DNA from: Paenibacillus_Z mendelii
Lineage (GTDB): Bacteria > Bacillota > Bacilli > Paenibacillales > Paenibacillaceae
Length of the DNA stretch: 64,000 nt
Direction: 5' to 3' (one strand)
NCBI RefSeq assembly: GCF_042433605.1
Contig: NZ_JBHLVF010000041.1
The position numbers and the translations under genes were made by a program. The notes below the pieces were generated by a model. That model saw only the letters and a list, made by a program, of their open reading frames with translations. It searched no databases and was not told where the DNA came from. Below are positions 9,407 to 17,028 of this stretch, one piece after another; the stretch's first letter is position 1, and every line of letters starts with the position of its first letter.

Positions 9407-9578
9407 TTAAGACCGTTTGGAATAAATAATTTTCTTGATGCTGTCATAGGAAAGACAATACACATCGGACAACTGCTCGATCGCAGATCCTTGGCCGAAT
9501 TCTCGCCGTATGTTCTCGTTACGCTCTCGCGTTTATCATCCAGACATTGCCGGGAGCGGTTATTGGTTAGCACCGCAT
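9407..9578 (-). pseudogene. Frameshifted small HTH gene resembling the CD3324/Mor-like family
   Basis: A perfect ribosome site (AAAGGAGGG) eight bases before ATG 9578 leads into a frame that stops after three codons. The next frame reads LTNNRSRQCLDDKRE, and after a further shift near 9490 the third reads RNENIRREFGQGSAIEQLSD and ends in YDSIKKIIYSKRS. The combined peptide has the ordering (RNxxI, G-S-I-x-x-L-A/S, S-x-x-S-I-K-K-I-I) of the short helix-turn-helix C-terminus of CD3324-type proteins. Removing the repeated AG in GAGAGC would join the last two parts. The family name is from memory of the motif; the decay is visible directly. Confidence 0.5.
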
Positions 9579-9601
9579 CGTGAATCCCTCCTTTCTACGA
9601 T

Positions 9602-9991
9602 TTACCCCTGATAGGGTTCGTGCGCAACGAGCATATTTCCACTGGGGTCGAAGAATTCGAAGTCCATCCCTTCTCCTCTTTCAACTCTTACCTCTCCAAG
9701 CTGAACGCCATTATACCTGAGAGTATGCAGCAGCTTTCTAATATCAGCGGCTTCAATTCCGATTACAGGTTGAATGCCATCTCTCAAATTAAAGTGGGCA
9801 TAGGTATCATGCTCCGTCTCCCAGAGGAAGAAATGGGGACCTTCGGGCAGTGTGAGTATAGCCATCTTCCCGTCATTACGCTTCCAATGTAACCGAAAAC
9901 CAAGATTCGCTTCATACCATGTAATCGATTCGTCGAGTTCTCTTACGGGAACCATAACATGAGAAACACGGTTAATTATGCCCTCTGACAT
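9602..9991 (-). CDS. VOC family protein (glyoxalase/dioxygenase fold)
   Basis: 129 residues forming one vicinal-oxygen-chelate unit of paired beta-alpha-beta-beta-beta modules. RVSHVMVPVREL starts the first module and FEFFDPSGNMLVAHEP ends the second, with the usual DPxGN turn. An AAAGGAGAT ribosome site precedes ATG 9991. The gene begins 26 bases after the apparent natural end of the murE-like gene (10018), so the two may share a transcript. VOC proteins bind metal and small molecules or antibiotics; no specific substrate can be read here. Confidence 0.85.
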   Translation of the reverse strand: MSEGIINRVSHVMVPVRELDESITWYEANLGFRLHWKRNDGKMAILTLPEGPHFFLWETEHDTYAHFNLRDGIQPVIGIEAADIRKLLHTLRYNGVQLGEVRVERGEGMDFEFFDPSGNMLVAHEPYQG

Positions 9992-10017
9992 TTATTCCTA
10001 TCTCCTTTATCTCATTC

Positions 10018-10101
10018 TTACATTCGTGAACGAATAGCTGCCCGGGCTTCTTCCCGATCATCGCAATGAATGGTGCGGTCTCTTAGAATTTGATACGTCT
10101 A
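10018..10101 (-). other. In-frame amber codon and stranded C-terminal tail of the murE-like gene
   Basis: The 10099-11511 frame stops at TAG (10099-10101) right after AGKGH. The same frame continues for 26 codons (TYQILRDRTIHCDDREEA, then RAAIRSRM) to TAA at 10018-10020. This tail is the normal end of MurE proteins, where the motif is GKGHE-TYQ. A single G to T change (GAG to TAG) explains the interruption. The total with the tail is 497 codons, the usual MurE length. Confidence 0.85.
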
Positions 10102-11511
10102 ATGGCCTTTGCCGGCTAACAGAACGACATCTATAGGTTCAGCCCTGCGAATGGCTGTCTCAATCGCCTGTTTGCGATCCGCAATGAGTTCGTATCTATC
10201 CGCAGGATAACCAAATTCCTTCAATCCCTCTTCAATATCGATCAAGATTTGATCCGGATCTTCCGAGCGGGGATTATCTGAAGTTACAATGACATAATCG
10301 CTATAGTTGGCTGCGATCTTCCCCATCACGGGGCGCTTTCCTGAGTCTCTGTCTCCTCCACAACCGAATACGGTTATAACTTTTCGGTCCGCAAACCCTC
10401 TTATCGTAGACAGAACCTTCTCCAGACCGTCTGGCGTATGGGCATAATCGGCAAGAACAAGGAAGGGCTGACCTTCATCGACGACTTCCATTCGACCCGG
10501 TATCCCGTCCAAGTGTGCCAAACCTTCCTGGATGATTTCAAGCGGAATATTCTCCGCTAATGCTGCGGTTATGGCGGCAAGCGCGTTGTACACGTTGAAG
10601 GTTCCGACCATCTTCAGGTGAATCCGTATCGTACCGGCAAAGGAAATCAAGTCGAAGGAAGTCCCCTGTGAGGTCAATTGGATGTTGGCTGCCATCACAT
10701 CGGCTTGATTCCGAATTCCATAGGTAAGAACCTGAGCCGCTGTTAATTGCCCAAGAACAGTGGACGCTTCTTCATCTGCATTAAGAACGGCAAACTTGCG
10801 CTTGGCTGGATCGGGTGAGAAGGATTGCGCGAGCCTGGCGAACAGCATTCCTTTTGCCGCCAAATATTCTTCCATTGTCCCATGATAATCCAGATGATCC
10901 TGCGTTAAATTCGTGAACACGGCTGTACTAAACTCACAACCCAGCACACGGCCCATATGTAACCCTTGCGATGAAACTTCCATCGTGCAGTATTCCACTC
11001 CGGCGTCGAGCATCTTTTTCAAATTCGATTGTAAGGAAGGAGGCTCCTGCGTATTAATATCGCTCTCGATCATTGTTGGACCGATCTTCGTTCCGAGGTT
11101 CCCCATTAATCCTGTCGTATAGCCAGCTTGAACGAGTATCGAATCGATCATATGGCAGGTTGTCGTCTTCCCATTGGTCCCCGTAACCCCAATTAAACTC
11201 AGACCCAGACTTGGGTAGCCATTTAAATGTGAGGCGAAGAGTGCCATCGCATAACGGGCATTCGGCACTTTAATGGTGGGTAAGTCAAGATCAACATCAT
11301 ACTCGATAACCAAGGCGGCAGCCCCCGCCTTTACCGCATCAGCTGCAAAGCGGTGGCGGTCTTCTTGAAATCCAGATATCCCGGGAACGCATACGAACAG
11401 GTCCCCCGGCTGCACATGTTGAGAATTCATACGAATCTCGGATATGTCCGTGTTCACATCACCGCGTATTTCAGCGATCATCAATAGATCCGCAAGCTCC
11501 TTTAATTGCAT
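10099..11511 (-). CDS. murE: UDP-MurNAc-tripeptide ligase MurE paralogue, truncated by an amber codon
   Basis: 470 residues with all three Mur ligase domains. An N-terminal UDP-binding domain is followed by the ATP P-loop GVTGTNGKTTT near residue 108, the carbamoylated-Lys region and the C-terminal domain with DNPR at 412-415, the signature for meso-diaminopimelate. MurE adds DAP to UDP-MurNAc-L-Ala-D-Glu in the cytoplasm. Translation stops after AGKGH at residue 470, where Escherichia coli MurE has Glu 468, a DAP contact. The protein therefore lacks that Glu and the last 26 residues. It stands outside any dcw cluster, so a second, intact murE probably exists elsewhere. The ribosome site GGAGGGGGC fits ATG 11511. 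Activity is doubtful unless the TAG is read through or is a sequence error. Confidence 0.85.
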   Translation of the reverse strand: MQLKELADLLMIAEIRGDVNTDISEIRMNSQHVQPGDLFVCVPGISGFQEDRHRFAADAVKAGAAALVIEYDVDLDLPTIKVPNARYAMALFASHLNGYPSLGLSLIGVTGTNGKTTTCHMIDSILVQAGYTTGLMGNLGTKIGPTMIESDINTQEPPSLQSNLKKMLDAGVEYCTMEVSSQGLHMGRVLGCEFSTAVFTNLTQDHLDYHGTMEEYLAAKGMLFARLAQSFSPDPAKRKFAVLNADEEASTVLGQLTAAQVLTYGIRNQADVMAANIQLTSQGTSFDLISFAGTIRIHLKMVGTFNVYNALAAITAALAENIPLEIIQEGLAHLDGIPGRMEVVDEGQPFLVLADYAHTPDGLEKVLSTIRGFADRKVITVFGCGGDRDSGKRPVMGKIAANYSDYVIVTSDNPRSEDPDQILIDIEEGLKEFGYPADRYELIADRKQAIETAIRRAEPIDVVLLAGKGH

Positions 11512-11929
11512 GACAACGCCCCCTCCATCTAGTCTTCCCCTTTAGTGTGTTCCATTCCTCAACTAGCGTATTCGACTTCTATCCACTTTTTTCCTACTCT
11601 GAGCTGTATATTCTTCCCCGATCAGGGCATCATATATGCGACGGTGTGAAGAGAGGTGTGGTTCCGTTGGGCCATTTGGTGCAAGGGCTGCATGAGGAAT
11701 TTATTTAATCACTTAGCTTAGGAAGCGAGGGGTTGTGCTGCAGAGTATTTCTGAAACACACTCGCCCTCACGATCTGCTAAAAACAGAAAGTGAGCAAGC
11801 GGTGCCCAAGTTATTCTAATGATGCGAAGTGTGATATGTGAAGATACTCAACCATCAAACACCGTCGAAGGGGAGCCTGTCAAAGGGCTCTTTCTTTCTG
11901 TTAAGAGAAGCATGCAGGTTCATTCGCAC
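11512..11929 (-). other. Gene-free region between murE and the spoVA set
   Basis: No supported gene. A plus-strand hairpin near 11874-11892 (GAGCC/GGCTC) followed by TTTCTTTCT lies next to the minus-strand terminator of the spoVA operon. The murE promoter should lie at 11530-11700. A CGAATA with CACACTA 19 bases on recalls a sigma-G promoter, but the spacing is off by one or two, so I do not claim it. Confidence 0.4.
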
Positions 11930-11961
11930 AAAAAAGACTGCAAGCGTTCCATCGCTGCAGC
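11930..11961 (-). terminator. Terminator of the 2Duf-spoVA operon
   Basis: On the minus strand CTGCAGCG and CGCTTGCAG pair (one bulged T) around ATGGAA and are followed by TCTTTTTTG. It starts 38 bases after the spoVAE stop. Confidence 0.75.
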
Positions 11962-11998
11962 CCTGCGTGGCATATCTAGTTGAATACAAGCATCAAAC

Positions 11999-12352
11999 TC
12001 ACCCTTTGGGCTTCACAAACAAGGCTGCCAAGAAGGAAAAGATGATCGCTGCAGAAATACCGGCGCTCGTTACTTTGAATATGCCGGTAATAATACCGAT
12101 CCCGCCGTTCTTGTGCAGTTCCGATATAGCTCCATGGACGAGAGCATTGCCGAAGCTCGTTATCGGAACAGATGCGCCGGCACCTGCGAACTTAATGAGG
12201 GGATCATAGAGCCCCACCCCATCGGCAATTGCACCTAACACCACCAATAAGGTCATTGTATGGGCAGGAGTCAGCTTGAAGACGTCAAAACAAATTTGGC
12301 CCAACACGCAAATTGCCCCGCCAATGAGAAAAGCCCACAAAAAAATCATCAT
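11999..12352 (-). CDS. spoVAE: SpoVAE-type spore membrane protein (SpoVAEb)
   Basis: 117 residues, almost entirely hydrophobic with four helices and short charged turns, the length and pattern of SpoVAE (SpoVAEb form). The motif LYDPLIKFAGAGASVPIT-GFGN-like region is seen here as AGAGASVPITSFGN. With SpoVAC and SpoVAD it forms the inner-membrane channel complex that moves calcium dipicolinate in and out of the spore. ATG 12352 overlaps the spoVAD stop by four bases. It is the last gene of the operon and is followed by a terminator. Confidence 0.93.
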   Translation of the reverse strand: MMIFLWAFLIGGAICVLGQICFDVFKLTPAHTMTLLVVLGAIADGVGLYDPLIKFAGAGASVPITSFGNALVHGAISELHKNGGIGIITGIFKVTSAGISAAIIFSFLAALFVKPKG

Positions 12353-13362
12353 TCCACCCCGTTCTCAATCGATACGGCATGAGCGATACAAGGGATGCTT
12401 TCACCCTGCTGGAAGGATATCGGAGATAAAAGCGCACCCGTGGCCACGACCAGTATCCGTTTCAATTCGTTATTGCGCAGTTTTTTCAATAGATGGCCAT
12501 ACGTGACAACTGCTGAGCATCCGCATCCGCTCGCTCCGGCTTGAACCGTTTGCTTCTCATAATCATAGATCATCATCCCGCAATCCTTATAAACCGTCTT
12601 CTGCATCGGGATTTTATGCTTATGGAACAAATCATTCGCGATTTCATAACCAACCTTGGACAGGTCACCTGTTACAATCAGATCGTAATGATCCGGTCCA
12701 ATGCGCAAATCGCGAAAATGCGCTTCGATCGTATCCACAGCGGCCGGTGCCATTGCAGCCCCCATATTGAATGGATCTGATATGCCCATGTCGATGACGC
12801 GGCCGATGGTCGCTGAAGTCACACAAGGTCCCTTGCCATGCGCAGAGACGACACATGCCCCTGCTCCGGTTACCGTGAACTGTGCTGTAGGGGGCTTCTG
12901 TGAGCCATATTCCGTTGGATAGCGGAACTGCTTCTCCGCCGTCGAGTTGTGGCTGCATGCACTGGAGAGCACATGCTTGGCTGAACCTGAATTGACCAGA
13001 TTAGCCGCGATTGCTAAGCTTTCCATCGAGGTGGAGCAGGCTCCGAATACACCCAGGTATGGGATCGATAAGGTCCTCGCCGCGAAGCTGGAGCTAATAA
13101 TCTGGTTCATCAGGTCGCCGCCAATGAAGAAATTGACTTGTTCTTTCGTTAATCCCGCATTCTCTACGGCAAGCTTTGTCGCTTCCTCTAGCAAGGTCCG
13201 CTCGGCTTCTTCCCAGCTGTCCTGACCGAGCCTGATATCACCGTGTATAATGTCAAAATCATTCGCCAACGGGCCCTGTCCTTCGAATGGCCCGACAACC
13301 GTTGCAGCTCCCCTAATTGAGGGGCGCTTCTCGAATAACCAGCTTTGATGACCCTTCAACAT
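12349..13362 (-). CDS. spoVAD: SpoVAD, dipicolinate-binding spore protein
   Basis: 337 residues with the thiolase/ketosynthase-like fold of SpoVAD, which binds dipicolinic acid at the inner spore membrane. Recognisable parts are the family start (MLKGHQSWLF), FGACSTSMESL near residue 110 at the equivalent of the thiolase active-site Cys, and the Gly-rich end (ASGCGCSAVVTYG). ATG 13362 is chosen over an in-frame upstream ATG because it has GGGGGG at eight bases and the family N-terminus. It starts two bases after the spoVAC stop and overlaps spoVAE. All three channel genes are thus translationally linked. Confidence 0.95.
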   Translation of the reverse strand: MLKGHQSWLFEKRPSIRGAATVVGPFEGQGPLANDFDIIHGDIRLGQDSWEEAERTLLEEATKLAVENAGLTKEQVNFFIGGDLMNQIISSSFAARTLSIPYLGVFGACSTSMESLAIAANLVNSGSAKHVLSSACSHNSTAEKQFRYPTEYGSQKPPTAQFTVTGAGACVVSAHGKGPCVTSATIGRVIDMGISDPFNMGAAMAPAAVDTIEAHFRDLRIGPDHYDLIVTGDLSKVGYEIANDLFHKHKIPMQKTVYKDCGMMIYDYEKQTVQAGASGCGCSAVVTYGHLLKKLRNNELKRILVVATGALLSPISFQQGESIPCIAHAVSIENGVE

Positions 13363-13364
13363 GC

Positions 13365-13850
13365 TTAGTGCCCCCCAGCTTCTCCAGGATTGAAGATCCA
13401 ATGCAGAATCCCGATGAAAAAGGCTGCCACTGTACCGAAAACGATGACCGGACCGGATAGTTTAAACATCTTCCCGCCTACCCCAAGCACAAGTCCCTCA
13501 CAGCGGTGCTCCAGCGCGGCCGAAGCCATGGTGTTCGCAAACCCCGTAACGGGAACCGCTGAGCCTGCTCCAGCCCATTGAGCGATCTTATCGTACACAC
13601 CTAAACAGGTTAGAATAACCGAGATCAGTATCATAACGGCAACCGTCGGATTGCTCGCTTCGATTTCATCAAAACCCGCCCAATGGACGAACATTTCTGA
13701 AACACACTGACCAATCAAACAAATAACTCCTCCTGAAAGGAATGCCCGAATACAGTTTTGCCAAATCGGCCGTGCAGGCTCCCTTTTCTTTGCAAGCTCT
13801 TGATATTCCTGTTGAACCGGGGTCAGTTTTTTCTTTTTGCTGCTGGACAC
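13365..13850 (-). CDS. spoVAC: SpoVAC spore membrane channel protein
   Basis: 161 residues from GTG 13850, which sits nine bases after AAGGAGG; the frame is open further upstream but that part overlaps the 2Duf gene and has no ribosome site. A Lys-rich cytoplasmic start (SSSKKKKLTPVQ) is followed by about five membrane helices, with FLSGGVICLIGQ and AGAGSAVPVTGFANTMAS as family landmarks. SpoVAC acts as a mechanosensitive-type pore for dipicolinate. It begins 14 bases after the 2Duf gene and two bases before spoVAD. Confidence 0.94.
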   Translation of the reverse strand: MSSSKKKKLTPVQQEYQELAKKREPARPIWQNCIRAFLSGGVICLIGQCVSEMFVHWAGFDEIEASNPTVAVMILISVILTCLGVYDKIAQWAGAGSAVPVTGFANTMASAALEHRCEGLVLGVGGKMFKLSGPVIVFGTVAAFFIGILHWIFNPGEAGGH

Positions 13851-13864
13851 GATCGGTTCCCTCC

Positions 13865-14725
13865 TTATCGGTGTAATAAAGGTTTCACATTCGACAGAAC
13901 ATGCTGTAATTGCTTCGAGCATTCCTCATACATGCGTTTGGCCTCAACATTTTTTGTTGTGAGTGCAAACAGCTCGATATCCGCCTCGCACTTCTTTAAT
14001 GTCGCATATAAGCTCGCCTTTTCCTGCGGCTTGGGCACCTTAATCTTGTCATCGAATAAATCGACATATAATTGGCCGTACGAATCGACCTGCGCCAGGA
14101 AGACATTCTCTAGCGCGACGCCGATCTTCTCCAGCTCCGTGTTTAACCAAGCGCGGTTCAAGCCGATCGTGGCCAATGGCTCATCCATGATTTTCCCGTC
14201 CATAATGACTGCTTGGGGTTCTTGCTCCGGACCAACAGTAATACCGAGATGCTTAGGTGTAAACGGCTGATTGGCTCGAGTAGGAAGGACATTAATTTCA
14301 CCACTGGGTTCAATTAATGCGAATTCAACATCGGCAACCTTGAATATTTGCTTGCTGCGCAGCTGCTCCATCAACTCGTCTGCCGTCAGACGCTCTTTCA
14401 TTAAGTTGTCTTCCAGTACTTTACCGTCCTTGATGAGCACCCTTGCTTTACCATCAATAAAGTTACGCGCCATTTTACTTTTTACAGTCAAGAACTCCAT
14501 GCCGAGCGACACTGCTACCCAAACGGCCAACGAGACGATCCCCAGATACCATTGCGCCTCACTTTCCAATGAAATATAAGCTGCCAAGCTGCCAATGGTA
14601 ATACCGGTGATGTACTCAAAGAAGGAAAGCTGCGATATTTGGCGTTTCCCAAGTACTTTGGTCATGAAAAAAAGGGCAACCACGGCCAACAAGGTGCGAA
14701 AAGCAACCATAATCCAATCCGGCAA
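13865..14725 (-). CDS. 2Duf-like protein: DUF421 (YetF) membrane region fused to DUF1657
   Basis: 286 residues from TTG 14725, nine bases after AGGAGG; an ATG 17 codons upstream (14776) has no ribosome site. Two or three N-terminal helices and the YetF-type cytoplasmic domain (ending around residue 220 with VFLAQVDSYGQLYVDL) make up DUF421. The last about 50 residues (TLKKCEADIELFALTT, then EECSKQLQHVLSNVKPLL) match DUF1657 and resemble the divergent small protein at 14940. A protein of just this layout, 2Duf, is encoded with SpoVAC-D-Eb in the spoVA2mob operon and raises spore wet-heat resistance in Bacillus. Here it heads the spoVA operon. Sporulation control is inferred from that context. 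Confidence 0.88.
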   Translation of the reverse strand: MPDWIMVAFRTLLAVVALFFMTKVLGKRQISQLSFFEYITGITIGSLAAYISLESEAQWYLGIVSLAVWVAVSLGMEFLTVKSKMARNFIDGKARVLIKDGKVLEDNLMKERLTADELMEQLRSKQIFKVADVEFALIEPSGEINVLPTRANQPFTPKHLGITVGPEQEPQAVIMDGKIMDEPLATIGLNRAWLNTELEKIGVALENVFLAQVDSYGQLYVDLFDDKIKVPKPQEKASLYATLKKCEADIELFALTTKNVEAKRMYEECSKQLQHVLSNVKPLLHR

Positions 14726-14939
14726 AATTGAATCCCTCCTCCGCTTGTGTAGGATCATATCATCATTGTGTGTCATTATTGCAAAACCAACACGGTTGAT
14801 CCTTTACCATAATCGAGAGGAAATATCAGAACTGGATGATCGCAGTAGAACCATTCGCCATGCATATAATTGGAGCTATTGTGGGATGTTATTTTTTGTG
14901 ATTCTAACCGTACCGCGGTTATTGGAAGGAGGTGTGACC

Positions 14940-15146
14940 GTGACCGTATCCTCAGATGTAAAAACATGTCTCGCCTCATTAAAGAGTGCGCAAGCAAGTC
15001 TGGAGCAATTCGCACTGGCAACAGAAAATCAAGAGGCCAAAACGCTCTTCACGAATGCAGCTGGACAAACCGATCAAATTGTACAACAGGTACAAACTCG
15101 TGTTCAGCAGCTTGAGAATGAAGAACCACAATATAAAGGCTTCTAA
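14940..15146 (+). CDS. Small DUF1657 protein, divergent from the 2Duf-spoVA operon
   Basis: 68 residues from GTG 14940, seven bases after GGAGG (a second GTG two codons earlier is possible). The sequence runs through SDVKTCLASLKSAQASLEQF and ATENQEAKTLFTNAA to a Gln-rich coiled-coil end, and is the same domain that ends the neighbouring 2Duf protein. DUF1657 genes accompany spoVA2mob-type operons. It is soluble and predicted fully helical. Being on the opposite strand, it shares the 14726-14939 control region with 2Duf. Its exact role in the spore is not known to me. Confidence 0.85.
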   Translation: MTVSSDVKTCLASLKSAQASLEQFALATENQEAKTLFTNAAGQTDQIVQQVQTRVQQLENEEPQYKGF

Positions 15147-15170
15147 TAAAAATAACATCCATAACAAAAA

Positions 15171-15201
15171 ATCTGCATCCCGACAGCGGGATGCAGATTA
15201 T
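15171..15201. terminator. Bidirectional terminator between convergent genes
   Basis: AATCTGCATCCC and GGGATGCAGATT form a perfect 12-base stem around GACAGC. A-rich sequence precedes and T-rich sequence follows, so it can end both the DUF1657 transcript (plus) and the VWA gene (minus, ending at 15222). Confidence 0.8.
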
Positions 15202-15221
15202 TTAAATATATAAGCGCACAG

Positions 15222-17027
15222 CTAATCCATCCGAAATACGGGTCCCTTCGGCACGAAGGGTAGATGCTGTCCTTTCGGTATAATATAAGCGTGATCCCGC
15301 TTCACATTAAGCTTGTCGCAATAGCCATCCGTAATGATCAGAATCGGGCCGCTCTTAGGAAAATCCTCCGTCCCTTGAAGCAGATCGATTCCCGGCTGCA
15401 GAATGGTTCCGCCACGTCCCTTAACTTTAACGCTCTCCAATATATCCTCAGGCTTCATAAAGCCTTGATCATAAGCGGCGGCATCGCAAAATATGACCCG
15501 CGCCGCATATACATCCCGGGCAAGACTATAACTGGCAATCGATCCAAGAGCCTTAGCTAACAGCTTCTTATCCATGGATCCGGATGTATCCAGAACGACT
15601 CCAAACGTTCTTCCTGAATCATCCCCGCCTTGATCTACCCACTTGGGTCAAACAATATCTGGTGTCGACGATTGCCTTCGACTCCCCCTTGCGTATGTAC
15701 GCACTTTTTCAAGGGGTGAAAAATAATGATCAAACCACTTCGCGAGCTCGATATCCCATTTTATAGCTGGTTGACCCAGAGCTTTGATTTCTTCCACAAG
15801 GCCAGCGGGTATTAACCCTCTTCCCGATTCTTGATGATAAATCAGACCCTGCTGCAGTGCATTACGACAAAAATCATCGATTCCTGTTCCCTCTCTGGGG
15901 TCCCAGAAGCCAGCTTTTCCTTTATCCAGCATATCGGCTCCACCTACACCCCGGAGCGTTGTCAGTTTACGGTAGGTACGGATATCCGTCACGATGCGGT
16001 CATAGATGGACTCCGCAGACAGGCCTTTCATGGTATCATCAAGTAAAATGCCGACTACAGGAAAATCGCCAATTCGCATCTCGACTAACCAATGGTTGAT
16101 AACATAGTCGCATGCTACATTCCACAGGTGATGATCCCTTCCCTGGCAGCGCTCATGATGCCTAAGCCCTGCATGCAGAAGCTCATGGGCAATAACGAAC
16201 TTACATTCCTCTTCACTTAATCCAGCGCTTGGATTCAAGTATATTTCCTTCTCAAGGATATCAATCGCAGCTATTGATATATCCAGTCGATAACAGATTG
16301 CAGCGTCTTCAATTATTGTAAAGCCGGAAGCCAGTGCTCCCAACAGCGGATAGTGATCGATAAACCAACTCCTGGCTTTTTGAGCAGCCGTGAGTTGTTT
16401 CTCACTACCCAGCAAGGATATGTCATATCCCGCCGCTACACTTACTGCTTTAGTTACTGCCATTGACAATCCCTTCGCAAAGCATCCCTGCCAATCAACT
16501 TCCCTGAAGTGATGACGATCGTCAGAATGAAAGATCATATCAGGCATTTTCTCACCAGCGGTTCCATGGTACTTTAATTCTTCGGGAACACCGTGTTCTA
16601 GAAACTGTTCATACATTCGCTGCTCACTCGTTACAGACATTTCCACTCTGAAGCCTAAACTTTGGGGGCGTTTTCCGAGCTTCATGTCATATAGAAACTT
16701 AGAGTTATAAACATCACAAGCGATATTCCACAATACATGATTTTCTTTATCCTGAAAATGTCCAAATCCGAGATGCAGCAGGCAATGGGCAAGCACATAC
16801 ACCCATTCTTCCACTTCCGCCCGCCGCTTCGGATGAACATGGATGGAACCGTTCCTCGTAACAACAGCCCAACCATCCTCAGGACATAAATTATAATGAT
16901 CGCTGCTGCGCCTGAACCAGGCATGATTCGCAAGTGGAGCAAACATAGGATGAGCGTGCATGAAGAGCTCCGCTTCAGCATAATTTTTAGTCGCAACATC
17001 GAGTGTTTTGACTCGTTTACTCGTCAT
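15222..17027 (-). pseudogene. DUF2201/VWA-like putative metallopeptidase, interrupted by in-frame TGA
   Basis: The frame spans 601 codons with one internal TGA at 15648-15650. Upstream are 459 residues, ending STPDIV; downstream the same frame continues PKWVDQGGDD, then the VWA MIDAS start GVVLDTSGSMD and 117 further residues. An Arg codon CGA is the simplest ancestor of the TGA, since relatives have an Arg-Pro in this linker. The first part contains two DUF2201-type copies: AHCLLHLGFGH near residue 85 and AHELLHAGLRHH near residue 290, each followed by a conserved LWN-ACD stretch; only the second keeps the HExxH Glu. The gene starts one base after the MoxR ATPase stop. MoxR and VWA proteins usually work together as a chaperone or metal-insertion pair. 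As read, the VWA part is lost. Confidence 0.82.
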
Positions 17028-17028
17028 A

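Noticed and set aside
11530..11580. Sigma-G-like promoter before murE (CGAATA and CACACTA)
   Set aside because: The spacer is 19 bases rather than 17-18, and one -10 base differs, so it is not reported as a feature.
11660..11710. Short frame ending GHLVQGLHEEFI upstream of murE on the plus strand
   Set aside because: Only 20 codons, no ribosome site, no neighbouring support.
11838..12209. Plus-strand frame of 123 codons
   Set aside because: It lies antisense to spoVAE for most of its length and has no ribosome site.
10018..17027. Idea of stop-codon recoding (TAG and TGA both read as sense)
   Set aside because: Other genes in the window end cleanly in TAG or TGA at family-typical positions, so general recoding is not supported.
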